NCBI GenBank assembly: GCA_037126765.1
Contig: JBBCBC010000033.1
Location: 14,212,085 to 14,276,084 of the forward strand
Source: Stenogyne calaminthoides
Taxonomy: Eukaryota; Streptophyta; Magnoliopsida; Lamiales; Lamiaceae
Length of the DNA: 64,000 nt
Reading direction: 5' to 3'
Shown piece after piece: positions 10,907 through 22,970 of this stretch. Made by a program: the position numbers and the translations under genes. Numbering within the stretch: the stretch's first letter is position 1; every line of letters starts with the position of its first letter. The notes under the pieces were generated by a model. That model did no database searches and had not been told where the DNA came from. It worked only from the letters and a program-made list of their open reading frames with translations.

Positions 10907-12893
10907 AGATCCATATGTGAGGCCATCCCCTGGAATGTGCATATATAATGGCGTGGAGACATGCGGCAATTTCTTCCTCCAAAGGGTATCCCCAACCAAG
11001 AGGGATGGAGAGAGCAGCAAGGAAGAAACCATGGGTGTTACGAAAAACCACGCCTGCACACATGCGGCCCGGACTGGAAGTGGCACTTCCATCGACGTTC
11101 TCTTTGTACCGAGTCGGGCGAGGCGGTAACCATCAAAAGGAGATGGTCGAAGCTGGGGGCCAGTTTGAAGCATCCAACAGCCCGCAGCCGATGCAGCATC
11201 TGAAGGTCATTCATCGTGCCCTCCGCATGGCCCATTTTGAGACCACTGGATTCTCGGACAAAAGCGAGGAGTTGAATCATACAGCCATCATAGGTGGGGG
11301 TCACGTCTTCGTGAATTCGACGGTTATGGGCATTCCAAATAATCCAAATTAAGGATACAAAAGCGAGCCTCCAAAGGTTCAAGAGTTGCTTGCTCAAGCT
11401 GATGCGCGTTGCCTGCAAGAAAGTATCAAGGAAACCATTCTCAAAGCATAGGGTTACATTGAATAAGCGAGCCAGCTCACGAAATAAGCGTAATGAGAAG
11501 AGACAATGTGAAAGGATATGCTCATTTGTGTCTTCTCCTTCGTAGCAAAGAGGGCAGGCCGTGGGGCCAACCTGAGAGTGAAAGGATGAGGTGGGAAGCA
11601 TCCCAAAGATTGCACTCCAGATGACCGTGCTACGACATCGGGGGATGAAGGAGGCCCATATCCAGGGGCCCCAGCTTACCCTGAGTGACTTAGGGCGCAA
11701 CTCTTCACAGGCAATGCGGGAGGAGTAGGATCCGAAGATAGTCGACGGCCAAACCCGAGTGTCATGATCCGTAGCAAAATGATGATTCAGAACGTCGATC
11801 ACCACCCGCGTATAACCACAAACAAAATCAGCACAGAAGTGCCATGCGTCATCGTAAAAATAGTCGCCAATGGAGCCCGTAAGCTGTTGTTTGATAGACG
11901 AGGGAAGCCCATTGGCATCTAAAATAATATATCCTAGCCAGTTCCCATTCCAAAAGCTGACCGAGGAAGTGTTAGAAACGATCCAAGCGGAATTTTCATG
12001 TAGCCTGGTTGCATGATGTTTAATGCCAGAGCAGATAGAAGAGACCCGATGGCAGTTCCTGGGAGATCCGTCCGGTTTGAAATATCGATTATGAAGCAGT
12101 GAAACAGACGGACTCCTGTCAGTCATAATGTCCCAAACAAGCTTGCTAAAAAATGACTCATTCGCTATGCGGACGGAGCGGACCTCGAGACCCCCTTCAA
12201 AGGTTGGAGCGCAGCAGCGAGACCAAGCAACCCAGACCGAGTGAGATTTATGAATGTCGCCTTTCCAAATGAAATTGCGTATAGCGGATTCAACTTTCAA
12301 GATAAGAGAACGAGGCCACCGATAGACCATCATAGAGTGTACCATAGAGGCAGCTACCACGGAATTAACGAGACAGACTCTGCCCGCCATAGACAACGAT
12401 CTACCGACCCATTTCCCGGACCTGTTGATAACTGTGTCGGCAATGGGTGCAAGGTGAGAGACCTTAGGAGAACCCTTGAAGATAGGAACCCCCAAGTACG
12501 TGAAAGGGAGGGAACCCTCGCTGACACCCATAATATTATGCATGGCATGTCGAATACCAAGAGGAGTGCGTCTGTTGAAAAAAACTGTGGACTTGTTTGG
12601 ACTATAAATTTGGCCAGAGAGATTACCATAGGCCACGAGTAGAGCATGCAGGCGCTGAACGTTGCTATAAGAAGCAATGAGGAAGAAAATAATGTCGTCC
12701 GTGTAGAAGAGATAACGGGTTGGGCGATGGATGATCCGAATATGGCCCAAAGAGATCACATAGTCTAGCCACCGTGCCAAGGCGTCTTCTGCGATGCAGA
12801 ACAATATGGGGGAGAGGGGGTCTCCCTGCCTCACCCCTCTAGAGCAGCCGAAATAGCCAAAGGTGGAACTGTTGATGAGAAGAGACAGACGTG
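10907..12893 (-). mobile_element. 5'-truncated LINE (non-LTR retrotransposon)
   Basis: Minus-strand L1-type element containing the C-terminal half of the RT and a zf-RVT domain. Homology begins near 12893 (LSLLINSSTFGYFGC, then RGVRQGDPLSP), so the endonuclease and the N-terminal part of RT are missing; 5' truncation is the usual outcome of LINE integration. The 3' end is cut by the LTR fragment ending at 10906, and no poly(A) tail is visible. Confidence 0.88.
11038..12834 (-). pseudogene. LINE reverse transcriptase remnant (RT palm, thumb and zf-RVT)
   Basis: An open frame of 598 codons that continues upstream without a stop to about 12893. Motifs in order: RQGDPLSPILF near the start, the catalytic YTDDIIFF (the F/Y-x-DD box of LINE RTs) at about residue 44, LPFTYLGVPI, and the WRPRS/IRNFIWKG-type C-terminal domain. 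The zinc-binding zf-RVT block CPLCYEGEDTNEHILSHC is at about residue 440. The enzyme would nick-prime and reverse-transcribe element RNA. The catalytic aspartates survive, but the endonuclease is missing and the C-terminus shifts frame near 11040, so this is a dead fragment. Its long open frame suggests a fairly recent insertion. Confidence 0.9.
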
Positions 12894-13398
12894 CCTCTCA
12901 ACTACCCAAATACTCCTCACTTTTCATCCATAAAATAACATAAAACCCCAATATCTAATATTTTAATAGTATTCCTTAAACAATTCATCCAAAAGAAAGA
13001 AGACAATTACATCGGAACAGATGGAGTATATTTTAAATACACTATAAAAAAAACACGGTGTACTTGATGTATACAAACCTAGCCAAACGATAAATGTACG
13101 AATTGAATTTGACAAGTTAATTAATACACCTTCTCACACAACACATGAAGTAACAGAAAAGGAAAATTCAGAATTTATGCGACTATATATCAATCCCACC
13201 ACCAGTCCATGATTTCGTTTTTCACCGTGACAACAATTCACTATCAAATATCAATCCCAAGATGCACACCGTTATATATACAAGTTGTACGCACACACTT
13301 TATACAATACCAATAAAGGTCGGCACACACCAAAATTAATTATGGCCCATGCATGGTCTTCATTTTTCAATATTATAATAACTATATATATATATATA
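12894..13398. other. 3' flank of the homeobox gene, no further gene seen
   Basis: AT-rich sequence between the LINE and the stop codon at 13399. It should contain the 3' UTR and polyadenylation region of the minus-strand homeobox gene; AATAAA-like and TATA microsatellite sequence (13381-13400) is present. GGAACAGATGGAGTA at about 13015 resembles a Stowaway terminal repeat, but no clean partner was found. Confidence 0.5.
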
Positions 13399-16300
13399 TT
13401 AATAAGTGTCAAAGTCCGTAATTGATAGTTGACTCATTATTGGCATATTTTCAGAATGTCGTGTGAGTCCCAAAGTGAGGGACACTTCATTTCCACCAAC
13501 TAAACCAAACTCGCCGGAGGAGGAGGCTTGTTTTTCGTGCAAGTACTCCGCATTGATTTCTCCTGCTGATGGGGGTTGTACCTCTTCTTGGAACTCCTGC
13601 TGGTACATTTCTTCCACCATGGGCTTCCACAGACGAACCCTAGCATTTATGAACCAATTTGATACCTGCACCAACTATTATCACCAATAAATTTCTGAAT
13701 CATAATTTAATGCACACTATATATACATATATACAAGTGGTTGCACTTGCAGCTGAAAGTAAGAATGTTTTTTGTTTTTTCCTTTTTTCACCTAGATTGT
13801 AATTAATGACTTTATTTAGCTTTGTTTTGTCGGGCTATCCCTCTTTCTGCTAGTAATAAGTTTCACAACCTGAAATACAGTAGAATTAATTTCACACTGA
13901 AACTTAGTTGAGAGCATTCAGTGTAGACAAATTCTCGAGTTTGTTAAACAGGTTTAAATATTATACATTTAACGGATCATTAATTTATTTAGTCACTTGC
14001 TCTTATTTATTTTTCGAGCTCGTCTCATGTGCATTCAGGTTTGCTGAACCCTCATAGTGTATTTTAAAACCATATAACTTATTATACTAAAATATGTACT
14101 TTGTTTATACTGAACCGTACAAATATTAATATGAAAAAATAGTTACACGATTCAGCGTAAATAAGTTACATATTTTAATATAACAAGTTGCATGATTCTA
14201 AAATACACTATAAATACATACACAATGCACCTGGATGCATACAAGACTTAGTCTTAATTTTTTTGTTTGACTAAATTGATAAATATGGAGGGAGACGGTC
14301 TCACAAGAGCTGCTGTTAGAATTAATGATATATAACATGTACGTCAAATGATAATTGTGATCAAATTGTTCCTCCATCAACATAGTACAAGTTTCCTTAA
14401 TTTTATGTAGAAGCAAATTAAACCACCTAGTTACCTAGCTACGGAGACTACAAAATAGATGCTCTCATAATTTATTCATTTTCTTTTTCAAAATTCCTCT
14501 TGAGTTGCATCTATTTAGGGTTCTTTCAAAATAAAAGTTAATAATTTAAAGACTTTTTTAAAATAAAATATAATTTAAGAATATTTTAAAATAAAAGTTA
14601 ATATAATTTAACGACCTTTAAATACATTATGCCTTTATAAATCTAAGTATGACAATTTATTGAAAACTAACTTGCGAATTTGAAATATTTAGTTTACGTA
14701 CGGCAGATGTCTTTTGAGACTAACACGTGCGTGACAATGAAACTACGTTAGTTAAATTCATTTTGTTAGTTAACATGTTATACATGGAATCAGATCTGGT
14801 GTTGACAACATCCTCCTTTGCGCACACACACTATTGGATTACACACGCGTACACACACACTCGTGCGGGTGTGTGTGATCTATTTGTGGAAAGGGTGTAC
14901 AACACTCTTCTGTACAGCACCGAATCCATTCCCGTTATACATTGGAGGTTGATCTCATCCCATGTTATTTGAAACTTTTTCCTTTCATGTTTTTGTTTAC
15001 ATTTTTCTTTTTCATCAGTGTGATACAAAAACAAGCACCAAACATTAAACTTGAATTCTTTTTGTCTAAGCATTATGTTGGGTAAAATATCAAAGCCAAA
15101 ATACATAGTCCTTAATTAAATTATTATAATTTTTTCCCCAGGTAATACAATTAATGTACGCATTAATTAACTTTTATTTTATGCTTTCGAATTATATTTT
15201 AGTAAGTTTATAACTTTCAAGTTTTATTTTACAAAATCATGTTTTATTAGATCCTTTAAATTTTATTTTTCTAAGCCATTCTCAAGGGAGTTTAAATAAT
15301 TTCCCTTCGATATCAAGGCTCACCGTTGATTAGCTAGCTTGGACTGATTAGTTTTTAAGTAAGTATATATTTGACATAAATATCGGGTACATAAATTAAA
15401 ATACTGTTGGTATGGGGTGAAATTTGTTTACCGTGAAACTGATTCATTTTTTTTCTTCAGATATAACCTTTTAATTATCACTACTAATATCACTGATGTA
15501 ATATAGTCACACCATTAAATGTTATGAATAATACTCTTTATAGTAAAAAAATCACACTCTTCAATTATCACAATTAATACATTTTAATAATATAAATCAC
15601 ACTCTTTAACCAATTTGAAGATTCTTTCACCCCATAACTTGCTATTAACTTAATCACCAAATTTCTATTATCATCCATTCTCATGATTACGAACATAAAA
15701 CATTGGTGAATTAAAAGTGGAAAATATCAAATTAGATGTAATTGACTTCACAAGTTCTCATATAAAATAAAACACAAACTAAAATTCAACAAAACAATAA
15801 ATAAATGAATTTACGTAGTGAAGGCTAACTTCGTCCACCTATATATATAAATTGGCTGACTCGATGTTTTACGTTACCCAGCATACTTCGATTTATTCAT
15901 GCATTATAGTTTATCCATTTGCACTTTAAATCTATTTATATTTTCTTAATAATTATTCAATTGATTTCATATGTATGTACCCTTTTTTTCGTTCTTTCCT
16001 CTTTTCTTTTCCCTCTTTATAATATTTGATGTTTCGATATAAAACATTAACAAAATTAGGAAAAAAAAACTGGGGCTGCAGAAAGTAACATAAATAATTC
16101 ACGCAAATCAAAATGGAAAACTGAGAAATCCCTTTCAACAGATATGAGGCATCTTGAGAAGTAATTATACGTACCTGATTCTTGGATAAACCAGTCTGTC
16201 GAGACAGCAAATGTTTGTCTGCTTCACTTGGGTACCTGCGCGCACATCATCCAACTAATTCAAAACTATATAAACTATCTTATTTATATTCATTTTCTGG

Positions 16301-19300
16301 GCCCACTTACAGTATTGTCAATTTCTCAATTACCTAAAACCTAGTTAGCAATCATTTTAGTAACATCTTTCATGCATGGGATTTATCAATGTACAATTAA
16401 TTGTGTCCAAATGATTACATATATATAATTTCACATGTTACTCAAATCACATAAAAATGTCACTACCCACAAAGACTCGTATGTCATTGCATCAATTTTC
16501 TATTCTAAACATAAAACTATTACTCCAATTTTCGTTAGTTTTCAAATGCAAACTTTAAAGCATGCTAAATATTTATATCATTTGTTACGCATATGTGTCG
16601 GAAAACCAAAATAATTATGAAACCAAAATATTCTAGTAACCAAAAAAATTTGATGTACGAAATTCGTCTCAATTTTACGCGAGTTGTATCATTTGCGTCC
16701 CAAATTCGACGGAATTGACGAAACGACGTCGTTTTTTATCATACGTCTTACATGTGAGGATTCAATTTGGAGATTTCCGACTAAATTGCATGACAAGAAA
16801 CGACGTCGTTTCAACAATTTCAGCGAATTTAAAACGAAAATTGTATATTTCGCGAAAAATTAGGACCAATTTTATACATCAAATTTTTTAAAACTAATTT
16901 AAAAAATATAAAAAGTTACGAGACAATTTTGAATTTTATCCCGCATACTTTTATCTAACTATAAAAGGAGGTCCTTTGCATTTTTCACAAGAGAGATGGG
17001 GTTTTATGTTTTTTTACCGGTGTCTCTATATATATATATATATTTATATATGAGAGAGAGGGAGAAAGAGAGAGGGCACACGGGTGGAGGAAATGCTCAA
17101 AGAGCCAGGATCTGAGTATGTTGACAGAAGGGTCAGGCAATCCCCGATGGGGCCTCCATGAATCAGCAGCAGGAGGATCCATCATAAGTGCCTTTTGGTG
17201 CCTATGCTTCTGCTCTACCGCCTTTAGCCTCGGCGTCTCCCCTTTTGTGTACCCAAATCCATTCAAACCATCTTTCTCCCCCAGAATCTGGCAGCTCGCC
17301 TTCAGCTCCCTTAGTATGGCATCCTTCATGCACCGGAAATGGCGGGACATGGCCTTACGCGCCAGCCCCGTGTACCCCACGTGCCCTCCTTCCCCCACCA
17401 TTGCCTCCAACCACTTCACCATTCCCTCCATTTGTTCGCAGTATCGCATGTATCTTCCATCCAACTGCACATGTCCTCATGACACACAAATCTAATTAAA
17501 AAGCACTATAGCAACAATTATAATTTGACAAAAACTTGTGTGACCCGAGTTCATTACTCGATTTTTTTAGTATCACTGTTATTTATGAAAATTATCACTG
17601 CTATGTCATTATTATGCACAAAAATTTTCACTGTTTAAAAATTGCTTTCAATTTTTTAAATAGTGAGTTTTTGCACATAATAGTGATAGAGTTTATGTAT
17701 AGACCTAGTTCAAAGGAGTGTTACTCAGTAAAATGATTGAAAACTTGCAATGTAGGGTGAATCAAACATAAATCTTTTTTTTCTACTTAATAGATTTTAG
17801 TCTTTACTTGGGACTAAAATTCGATATAAGTTGCATGTTAAAAAGTATTGATTAGTCTTTAATTAGGACTAAAATCAAATACAAACATTTTTACCTTGAG
17901 AGAAACATGCAATTTATCAAACACGATTTGTTTTCACTAACACAAATTACACGTTTAGGTATAAATAAGTTGCACGTTAAAAAATTCACTAAAATTATAC
18001 GGTGCACTGAAGATCTATTCAAATGGGGATTAACTAATTACATTATAGATTGTTGGAATTTTATTTTTAGAAGAAAAAACCTACAAATTCAATGAAGTTG
18101 GGCGTCTTATAAATATTCCCAAAACAACTCCTCGAGACATGCACCCCTTTATAGTTGGTAATTTTTTAAGAATCAATATGCTATAAAAATGTTTTTTTTT
18201 TTAAAGGAAATTTTGATTCTATATATATGTTGCACATTAGAAAAACACTACTGAATAGAGAAGAGTACAGATTATTTGTAAGGACTTTTATATTTTTTAT
18301 ATTTATATTATTTTTCCATGTTAAAAAGTATTGATTCCCGCTTTAAAACCCATTTGCAGGACTAAAAAAACAAATACAAACATTTTATAAAAACTTGAGA
18401 GAAACATTCAATTTATTTTTTTTTGCTCAAGCTCATTGTTTTTATGCTTTATAAACAATGCAATTTACAAGAAAAAAAAGAACACACAATTTTATAGTAT
18501 AAATACATCCACTTTCCCTTCATGGGGGGCACCAAAAACCAACTTAACCAACTAAAATTATACGATGTTTACCGAGTTCAAGATCTATTCAAATGGGGAT
18601 TAACTAATTACAAACTTAACCTACCAACCGGTTATATATTGTTTGGTTTCCAATTTTTCCTTTTTGTTTAGAATGAAAAAACCTAAAAATTCAATGAAGT
18701 TATGCGTTTTATAAATATTCCCAAAACAACTCCTTGAATGGAGAATATTTGCACCCCTTTATAGTTGGTAAATTTTTAAAGGGAAATTTTTGATTCTATA
18801 TATGCTATGCAGTACAAATGTTTTGTAGTGTCAGTTGGTATACATTAGAAAAAACACCTCACTGATATAGCAGAAGATACAGATTATTTGTAAGGAAGCA
18901 CACTTTTCATATTTTTTATATTTATATTATTTTTCCATGCTCAACTAAGTCTTTAATAAAAAATAGCACATGTCAGAGAAATCAAAATACTTAATAAACC
19001 CAAATTAATATTTTCGATTTAGAAAATAGTTCCATTGTAATTTAGTTACTTTAAATAGTTTAATGAAGATAAGAATAAAATATCCCAAGGTTAAAAAAAT
19101 GAAGATTTTAAGAGATCGGGCAAGGAAAAAAGAATGGGTGGTCACTTTGCAAAAGTTGTGAACGTTTGAACTCTGTATACCAATTGATGGTATCGTTTAT
19201 AAAAATATTTTGAAAACCCGCCATGCAATTTATTATCCCGCTTTTGAAATGATGCAATTTATTTATATATAAAAACAGGGTGGGCAGAGTGATTCAATAA

Positions 19301-22300
19301 TGCATTTTTTTTTTTATATTAGTAGTTGCAAGTAATAACGGTTCTATGTAAATAAGTTACAACCTTCGATCCTCATTTGAGTGGAAGACCAAATCGGGAC
19401 TTATCACCCTCACGGTTTGCCCGGAATTGCTAGATGTTTACCGAGTTCACACTCAAACGGGACTTATCACCCTCACGGGATTGCCTACCCTCCCTTTCGG
19501 GATTGCTAGATGTTCATGAGTTCCCCCTCAACTTGTTCTTCCGTTCCCCCTCAACTTGTTATCTGTAAATTAGCTTCCAAGAAACACAAGTTGATATGTT
19601 TTGGCATAATTAAACAAAACTAAAATATCCCAACAAAGTCTTTAATAAAAATAGCACATGTCAGAGAAATCAAAATACTTAATAAACCCAAATTAATATT
19701 TTCGATTTAGAAAATAGTTCCATTGTAATTTAGTTACTTTAAATAGTTTAATGAAGATAAGAATAACTCAAGGTTAAAAAAAATGAAGATTGTAAGAGCA
19801 AGGCGAGGAAAAGAATGGGTGCATTCAGGTGTATCGTGCATTTATAAAATATTTTGAAATCATGCAATTTATTATACTGAATGATGCAATTTATTTATAC
19901 TGAATAATGCATTTATTTTTTTTATATTAGTAGTTGCACGGTTCTATGTAAATAAGTTACGCCACTGGGATCCTCATTTGAGTGGAAGACCCAGGTTCGA
20001 TTCCCTCTGGGAACGAATTGGGGTTATGGGAGTTATAAGGTGGATTGACGATTTCGTGGAGTACTTGGGTGTTTGGTGTACTAACTACTACTACCTCTCC
20101 CATATCATTTTTCACAGTTGATTATTACACGCCTATTTGCGAGCGAGCTTTGTACTAATAATGAAAATGATAACGTGACTTATAAGAAGGGGTATGATAA
20201 ATAAGAGACTCATCTATCGATCATACCCCTCCTTAAAAGTCAATCTTTCATTATTAAATGGAGAAAACGTAACAATTAAAAACTTTGAAATGGAGAGAGT
20301 AACAAAAAAAAAAAAAATTAAAAAAATCTTTTAATATAACAAATTGTAATACACTATTAACACACATTGCACTTGGATGCATATAAGACTTAGCTTTAGG
20401 AAAAACATTAGTCATCAACGTTCTTGAAATTATCAGAACTACCCTTATTTTACAAATTGATATACTCCCCCTGTCTCATATCAAGCTAGACCTTGTTAAA
20501 ACTATTTAAAAAAAAAAAAAGAACAAATGAGATCTGAACAAACATGTACGTACTAGCATCATAGATTGCGCAGCATAATTAATTAAGTAATGCAAAAAGG
20601 GGGTGTATTAGTAATAAATTAAAATTGATGGAGCAGATTTGTTAAAGCTTCAATATCCGTACTGTTAAAGCTTCAATATCCGTACTGTTAGCTGCTATAT
20701 ATATATGCTTTCCTTTGTTTTATCATTACTTTTTTCTCCTTTTAACAAAAGCCTGAACCCAGGAACCATAAGTACACGGACATCAGATGTGTGTATTCTT
20801 CCAATAATTCACCACTAACAATTGTTATTTAATTATTCAATTAACTATAATATCATCGATTAAGAATTAATTGCTAAATGGTCCCCCATTTGGAGATAGA
20901 TTAATTTAAGTTCCCGAGAATTTTACCTGAATAAATTAAACTCTGAGCTACAGCCTGTAATGGAGGCATGTCTCTCTTCTTTCGACATGTACCCTCAACT
21001 GTACCCCATCATCATAATCATGAACATTTGGTTTTAAAATTGCCTTACAATTTTCTAAGTTTAAAGAAAAGTGCCAAGTGAATATATATGTGTCAAATAG
21101 CTAGTTATATGCACCGAATGCAAGTGTATTTTTAAATTGTATTAATTATTTATTAAAAAGTATTAATTGATCAATATTAATTGGTTTCACTTCACAATAT
21201 TACTTGTTCACTGAACAATACTCCATCCGTCCTGTTTTAAATTACTCATTCACTATTTGACTCGTGTTTTAGCAAACAAGTTGTTTATAGTATATTAAAT
21301 GATAAAATGATTTTTAAGGAGGTGTAAGATAGATGAGGGGTAAAACTATCTTACCTCACCTTAAAAATCTATTTATCCTTTCAAATACAAGTCAAACAGT
21401 GAATGAACAATCTAAAACAGGATAGAGGGAGTATTAGTTTGCAACAGGGTGTTGAGAGAGAATTAAACCTCATCAAATAAGAAAGTGACCAGTGAATGAG
21501 TAAGTCCCTTGTCCACCAGATACAGTGCAATTTTTAAACAGTATAATTTGCTTTCATTGAACAGTACAGCTGCAACTGTTCAGTACAAACAACTTCAAAA
21601 TATTCACTGAAAACAACTGATACTGTTTAAAATTCACTTGTGCACCTGATGCATACAAGACTCTAATAATGAATATATATATAAGAGAGAAAACGAGAGA
21701 GACACCTCATCGAGCATGGAGAGAAGCTTAATCTTCTTCCTCTGGCAGTCGGCCCTTTCGGCAGGCGACAAGGGACGGCGATCCGACGATCCGCCGTTGT
21801 CTGAAACTGAATTAGGGTTTCCATCTTGATTTTTCACCTTCTTACTCTTCAATTGCCCTCTTGAAACACAGCAGAATTCCTCCAGCAATTCCTGCGCAGC
21901 TCTCAAATACGGCGAATTTCTCACAAAATTCGGATTTGTAGTTGACTCAACATAACCAAAATGAACCCGATTTCCATTATTGGACACCAATCTTGAAGGA
22001 TTCAAAGGAAGCACCTGATTGCTTCCAGAATACTCTTCCAATCCATAAGTATTAGTATAATTAGTTGAAGCCCCAATTCCATGAAAGTAGTGGGATTCGA
22101 AGTTTCTTAATATAGAAGAAGAAGAGCGTGATAAAGAAAGACCTTGTCCTTGCAAGATTCTTACATTTCTGACCGATGATTCGTCGGTACTATTAATTAA
22201 GTGAAACCCTCGTTCAAGATTAGAGTGATCTAACTTTTGTGGGCTGAAGAAACACAGCTGCCAACAAAATTATATAAGAGATCTAACTAACTGTAATATT

Positions 22301-22578
22301 AGTATTTATTGCATGAAATTTATGGTATATGTATGTATGATATTTAATAATAATAGTATTAATTATAAATAGTTAATTACCTCTTGTGCAGCTACTGATA
22401 GTTGAGGAAAGCGGTAAGTTGATGAGTGGATCTGATCATCATCGGAGTTCATAATCTCTCCGGAGGCATCATCATCGTACGGTGGCGCCGCCGCTTGCAG
22501 TTGGAGTAGGGTCTCGAAGCTTTGCTTTTCACAACCATTTGTCAAGTTGTAAAAACCTTGCTGGAAGCTTTGGGACAT
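13399..22578 (-). CDS. BEL1-like homeodomain (TALE class) transcription factor, five coding exons
   Basis: Coding exons (minus): 22381-22578, 21706-22257, 17082-17464, 16175-16235, 13399-13665. All four introns are GT-AG and the exons join in frame to 486 codons. Exon 1 begins MSQSFQQGFYNL. Exon 2 has QGLSLSRSSS (about 103-112) and the SKY box PYLRAAQELLEEFC (about 182-195). The BELL domain starts at ERADCQRKKIKLLSMLDE and continues in exon 3 with SRHFRCMKDAI (about 290-300). The homeodomain runs from SWRPHRGLPD (about 352) through the TALE PYP loop (378-380, across the exon 3/4 junction) to WFINARVRLWKPM (402-414). A ZIBEL-type VSLTLGL is at 459-465. BELL proteins pair with KNOX proteins in the nucleus to control meristem and organ patterning. 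The SKY box has PYLR where many members have RYLK. The exact paralogue is not assigned. No other in-frame ATG precedes the chosen start before a likely splice acceptor. Confidence 0.93.
14021..14251. mobile_element. MITE-like inverted-repeat element (intron 4)
   Basis: The left arm, GTGCATTCAGGT then CATAGTGTATTTTA (14029-14068), pairs with the right arm read in reverse, TGCATCCAGGT then TATAGTGTATTTTA (14251-14200). The arms extend about 65 bp further inward. There is no coding capacity. The same terminal wording (TGCATCCAGGTGCA) recurs at 20365-20400 and 21640-21662, so it marks a MITE family in this gene. Confidence 0.6.
16642..16891. mobile_element. MITE-like element with long arms and AAACGACGTCGTTT palindromes (intron 3)
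   Basis: Terminal arms of about 90 bp: AAAAAATTTGATGTACGAAA at the left pairs with the reverse complement of the right end (CATCAAATTTTTTA). Each arm ends internally in a perfect AAACGACGTCGTTT palindrome (about 16722 and 16799). The loop is about 60 bp with no ORF. It is probably a non-autonomous DNA transposon; the superfamily is not determined because no clear target duplication is seen. Confidence 0.6.
17986..18940. repeat. Direct duplication in intron 2 (units about 565-615 bp)
   Basis: Copy one, about 17986-18325, and copy two, about 18551-18940, share in order: ACTAAAATTATACG, ATCTATTCAAATGGGGATTA, AATTCAATGAAGTT, CCCAAAACAACTCC, GCACCCCTTTATAGTTGGTA and ACAGATTATTTGTAAGGA. Divergence and indels are visible, so the duplication is not very recent. 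It is non-coding. Confidence 0.65.
18949..19970. repeat. Second direct duplication in intron 2
   Basis: About 18949-19078 and 19638-19765 are near-identical (AGCACATGTCAGAGAAATCA, CAAATTAATATTTTCGATTT and onward). The similarity resumes at 19300-19390 against 19895-19990 (TTCTATGTAAATAAGTTAC, ATCCTCATTTGAGTGGAAGA). Between the copies, 19390-19520 has GGGACTTATCACCCTCACGG repeats, also seen degenerate in the LTR near 58840. Confidence 0.6.
19960..20085 (+). repeat. Possible SINE-like fragment (B-box motif)
   Basis: GGTTCGATTCC at about 19992 matches the RNA polymerase III B box typical of tRNA-derived SINEs. The upstream stretch, TCATTTGAGTGGAAGACCCA, is duplicated at 19372. No convincing A box or terminal T tract was identified, so this is tentative. 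Confidence 0.3.
20087..20305. mobile_element. MITE-like inverted-repeat element (intron 2)
   Basis: The inner arms GACTTATAAGAAGGGGTATG and the reverse complement of CATACCCCTCCTTAAAAGTC pair around a short loop at 20200-20225. The outer ends CTCTCCCATATC and (reverse) CTCTCCATTTC also match. The inner-arm pattern resembles that of the Stowaway element at 21221. Confidence 0.55.
21221..21431. mobile_element. Stowaway-like MITE (intron 2)
   Basis: The left end CTCCATCCGTCCTGTTTTA and the reverse complement of the right end, CTCCCTCTATCCTGTTTTA, form TIRs that continue for about 45 bp (TCATTCACT..TTTGACT). TA target duplicates flank it at 21219-21220 and 21432-21433. This is the classic Tc1/mariner-derived Stowaway signature. 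It has no coding capacity. Confidence 0.85.
21502..21662. mobile_element. MITE-like element close to the exon 2 donor site
   Basis: The left arm, GTGCAATTTTTAAACAGTA, pairs with the right arm read in reverse (GTGAATTTTAAACAGTA). The right terminus GCACCTGATGCATACAAGAC is the family end also seen at 14230 and 20365. It lies about 45 bp inside intron 2 from the exon 2 donor at 21705. Confidence 0.55.
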
Positions 22579-22970
22579 GAATTTGTTCAAGAAAATTTTG
22601 AAAACACAAGTAATCTTGAAATCTGTAGACAAAAAACAAAATCAGCATGAAATTTTTTCCCTCAAAATTTATTTGGTTCTCTCTATGAATCCTGTTGAAG
22701 AAAGAGGGAGATTTGGGTATGAATATTGGATAGAAGGAAACATCCCTTTCTGAGAGGGAGAAAAATTGGGTTGATGTTAATCTTTGGGATTGATGTGTTT
22801 TAAATCTGCTTCATGGAATCTTTAGGTATAGACACTACTCTTTCAGTTCAGACAATACAAAGGCTGAGTGAGAGAGAGAGAAGGGATAATCAAGAGGGGA
22901 AAAAAGGTCGCTCTCTAGTCTCTACTACCTCACTTCACTTTTAATTTCTCCACACATTTTTTTATAAATC
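22579..22970 (-). promoter_or_regulatory. 5' UTR and proximal promoter of the homeobox gene
   Basis: Immediately 5' of the ATG, minus-strand TTTTTTGTCTACAG ends at 22623. It is a good polypyrimidine-AG acceptor, suggesting that a 5'-UTR intron precedes a 44-nt UTR exon (22579-22622). Further up, the GA-rich tract at about 22867-22885 is typical of plant leaders. A TATA-like GATTTATAAAAAA on the minus strand (22958-22970) could set the transcription start. The UTR intron donor was not fixed. Confidence 0.4.

Noticed and set aside
12900..13025. Stowaway-type terminal wording near 13015 (GATGGAGTA)
   Set aside because: The opposite end near 12903 does not form a convincing terminal inverted repeat.
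17118..17495. Plus-strand ORFs of 103-125 codons
   Set aside because: They are antisense shadows of exon 3 of the homeobox gene, where GC content is locally high.
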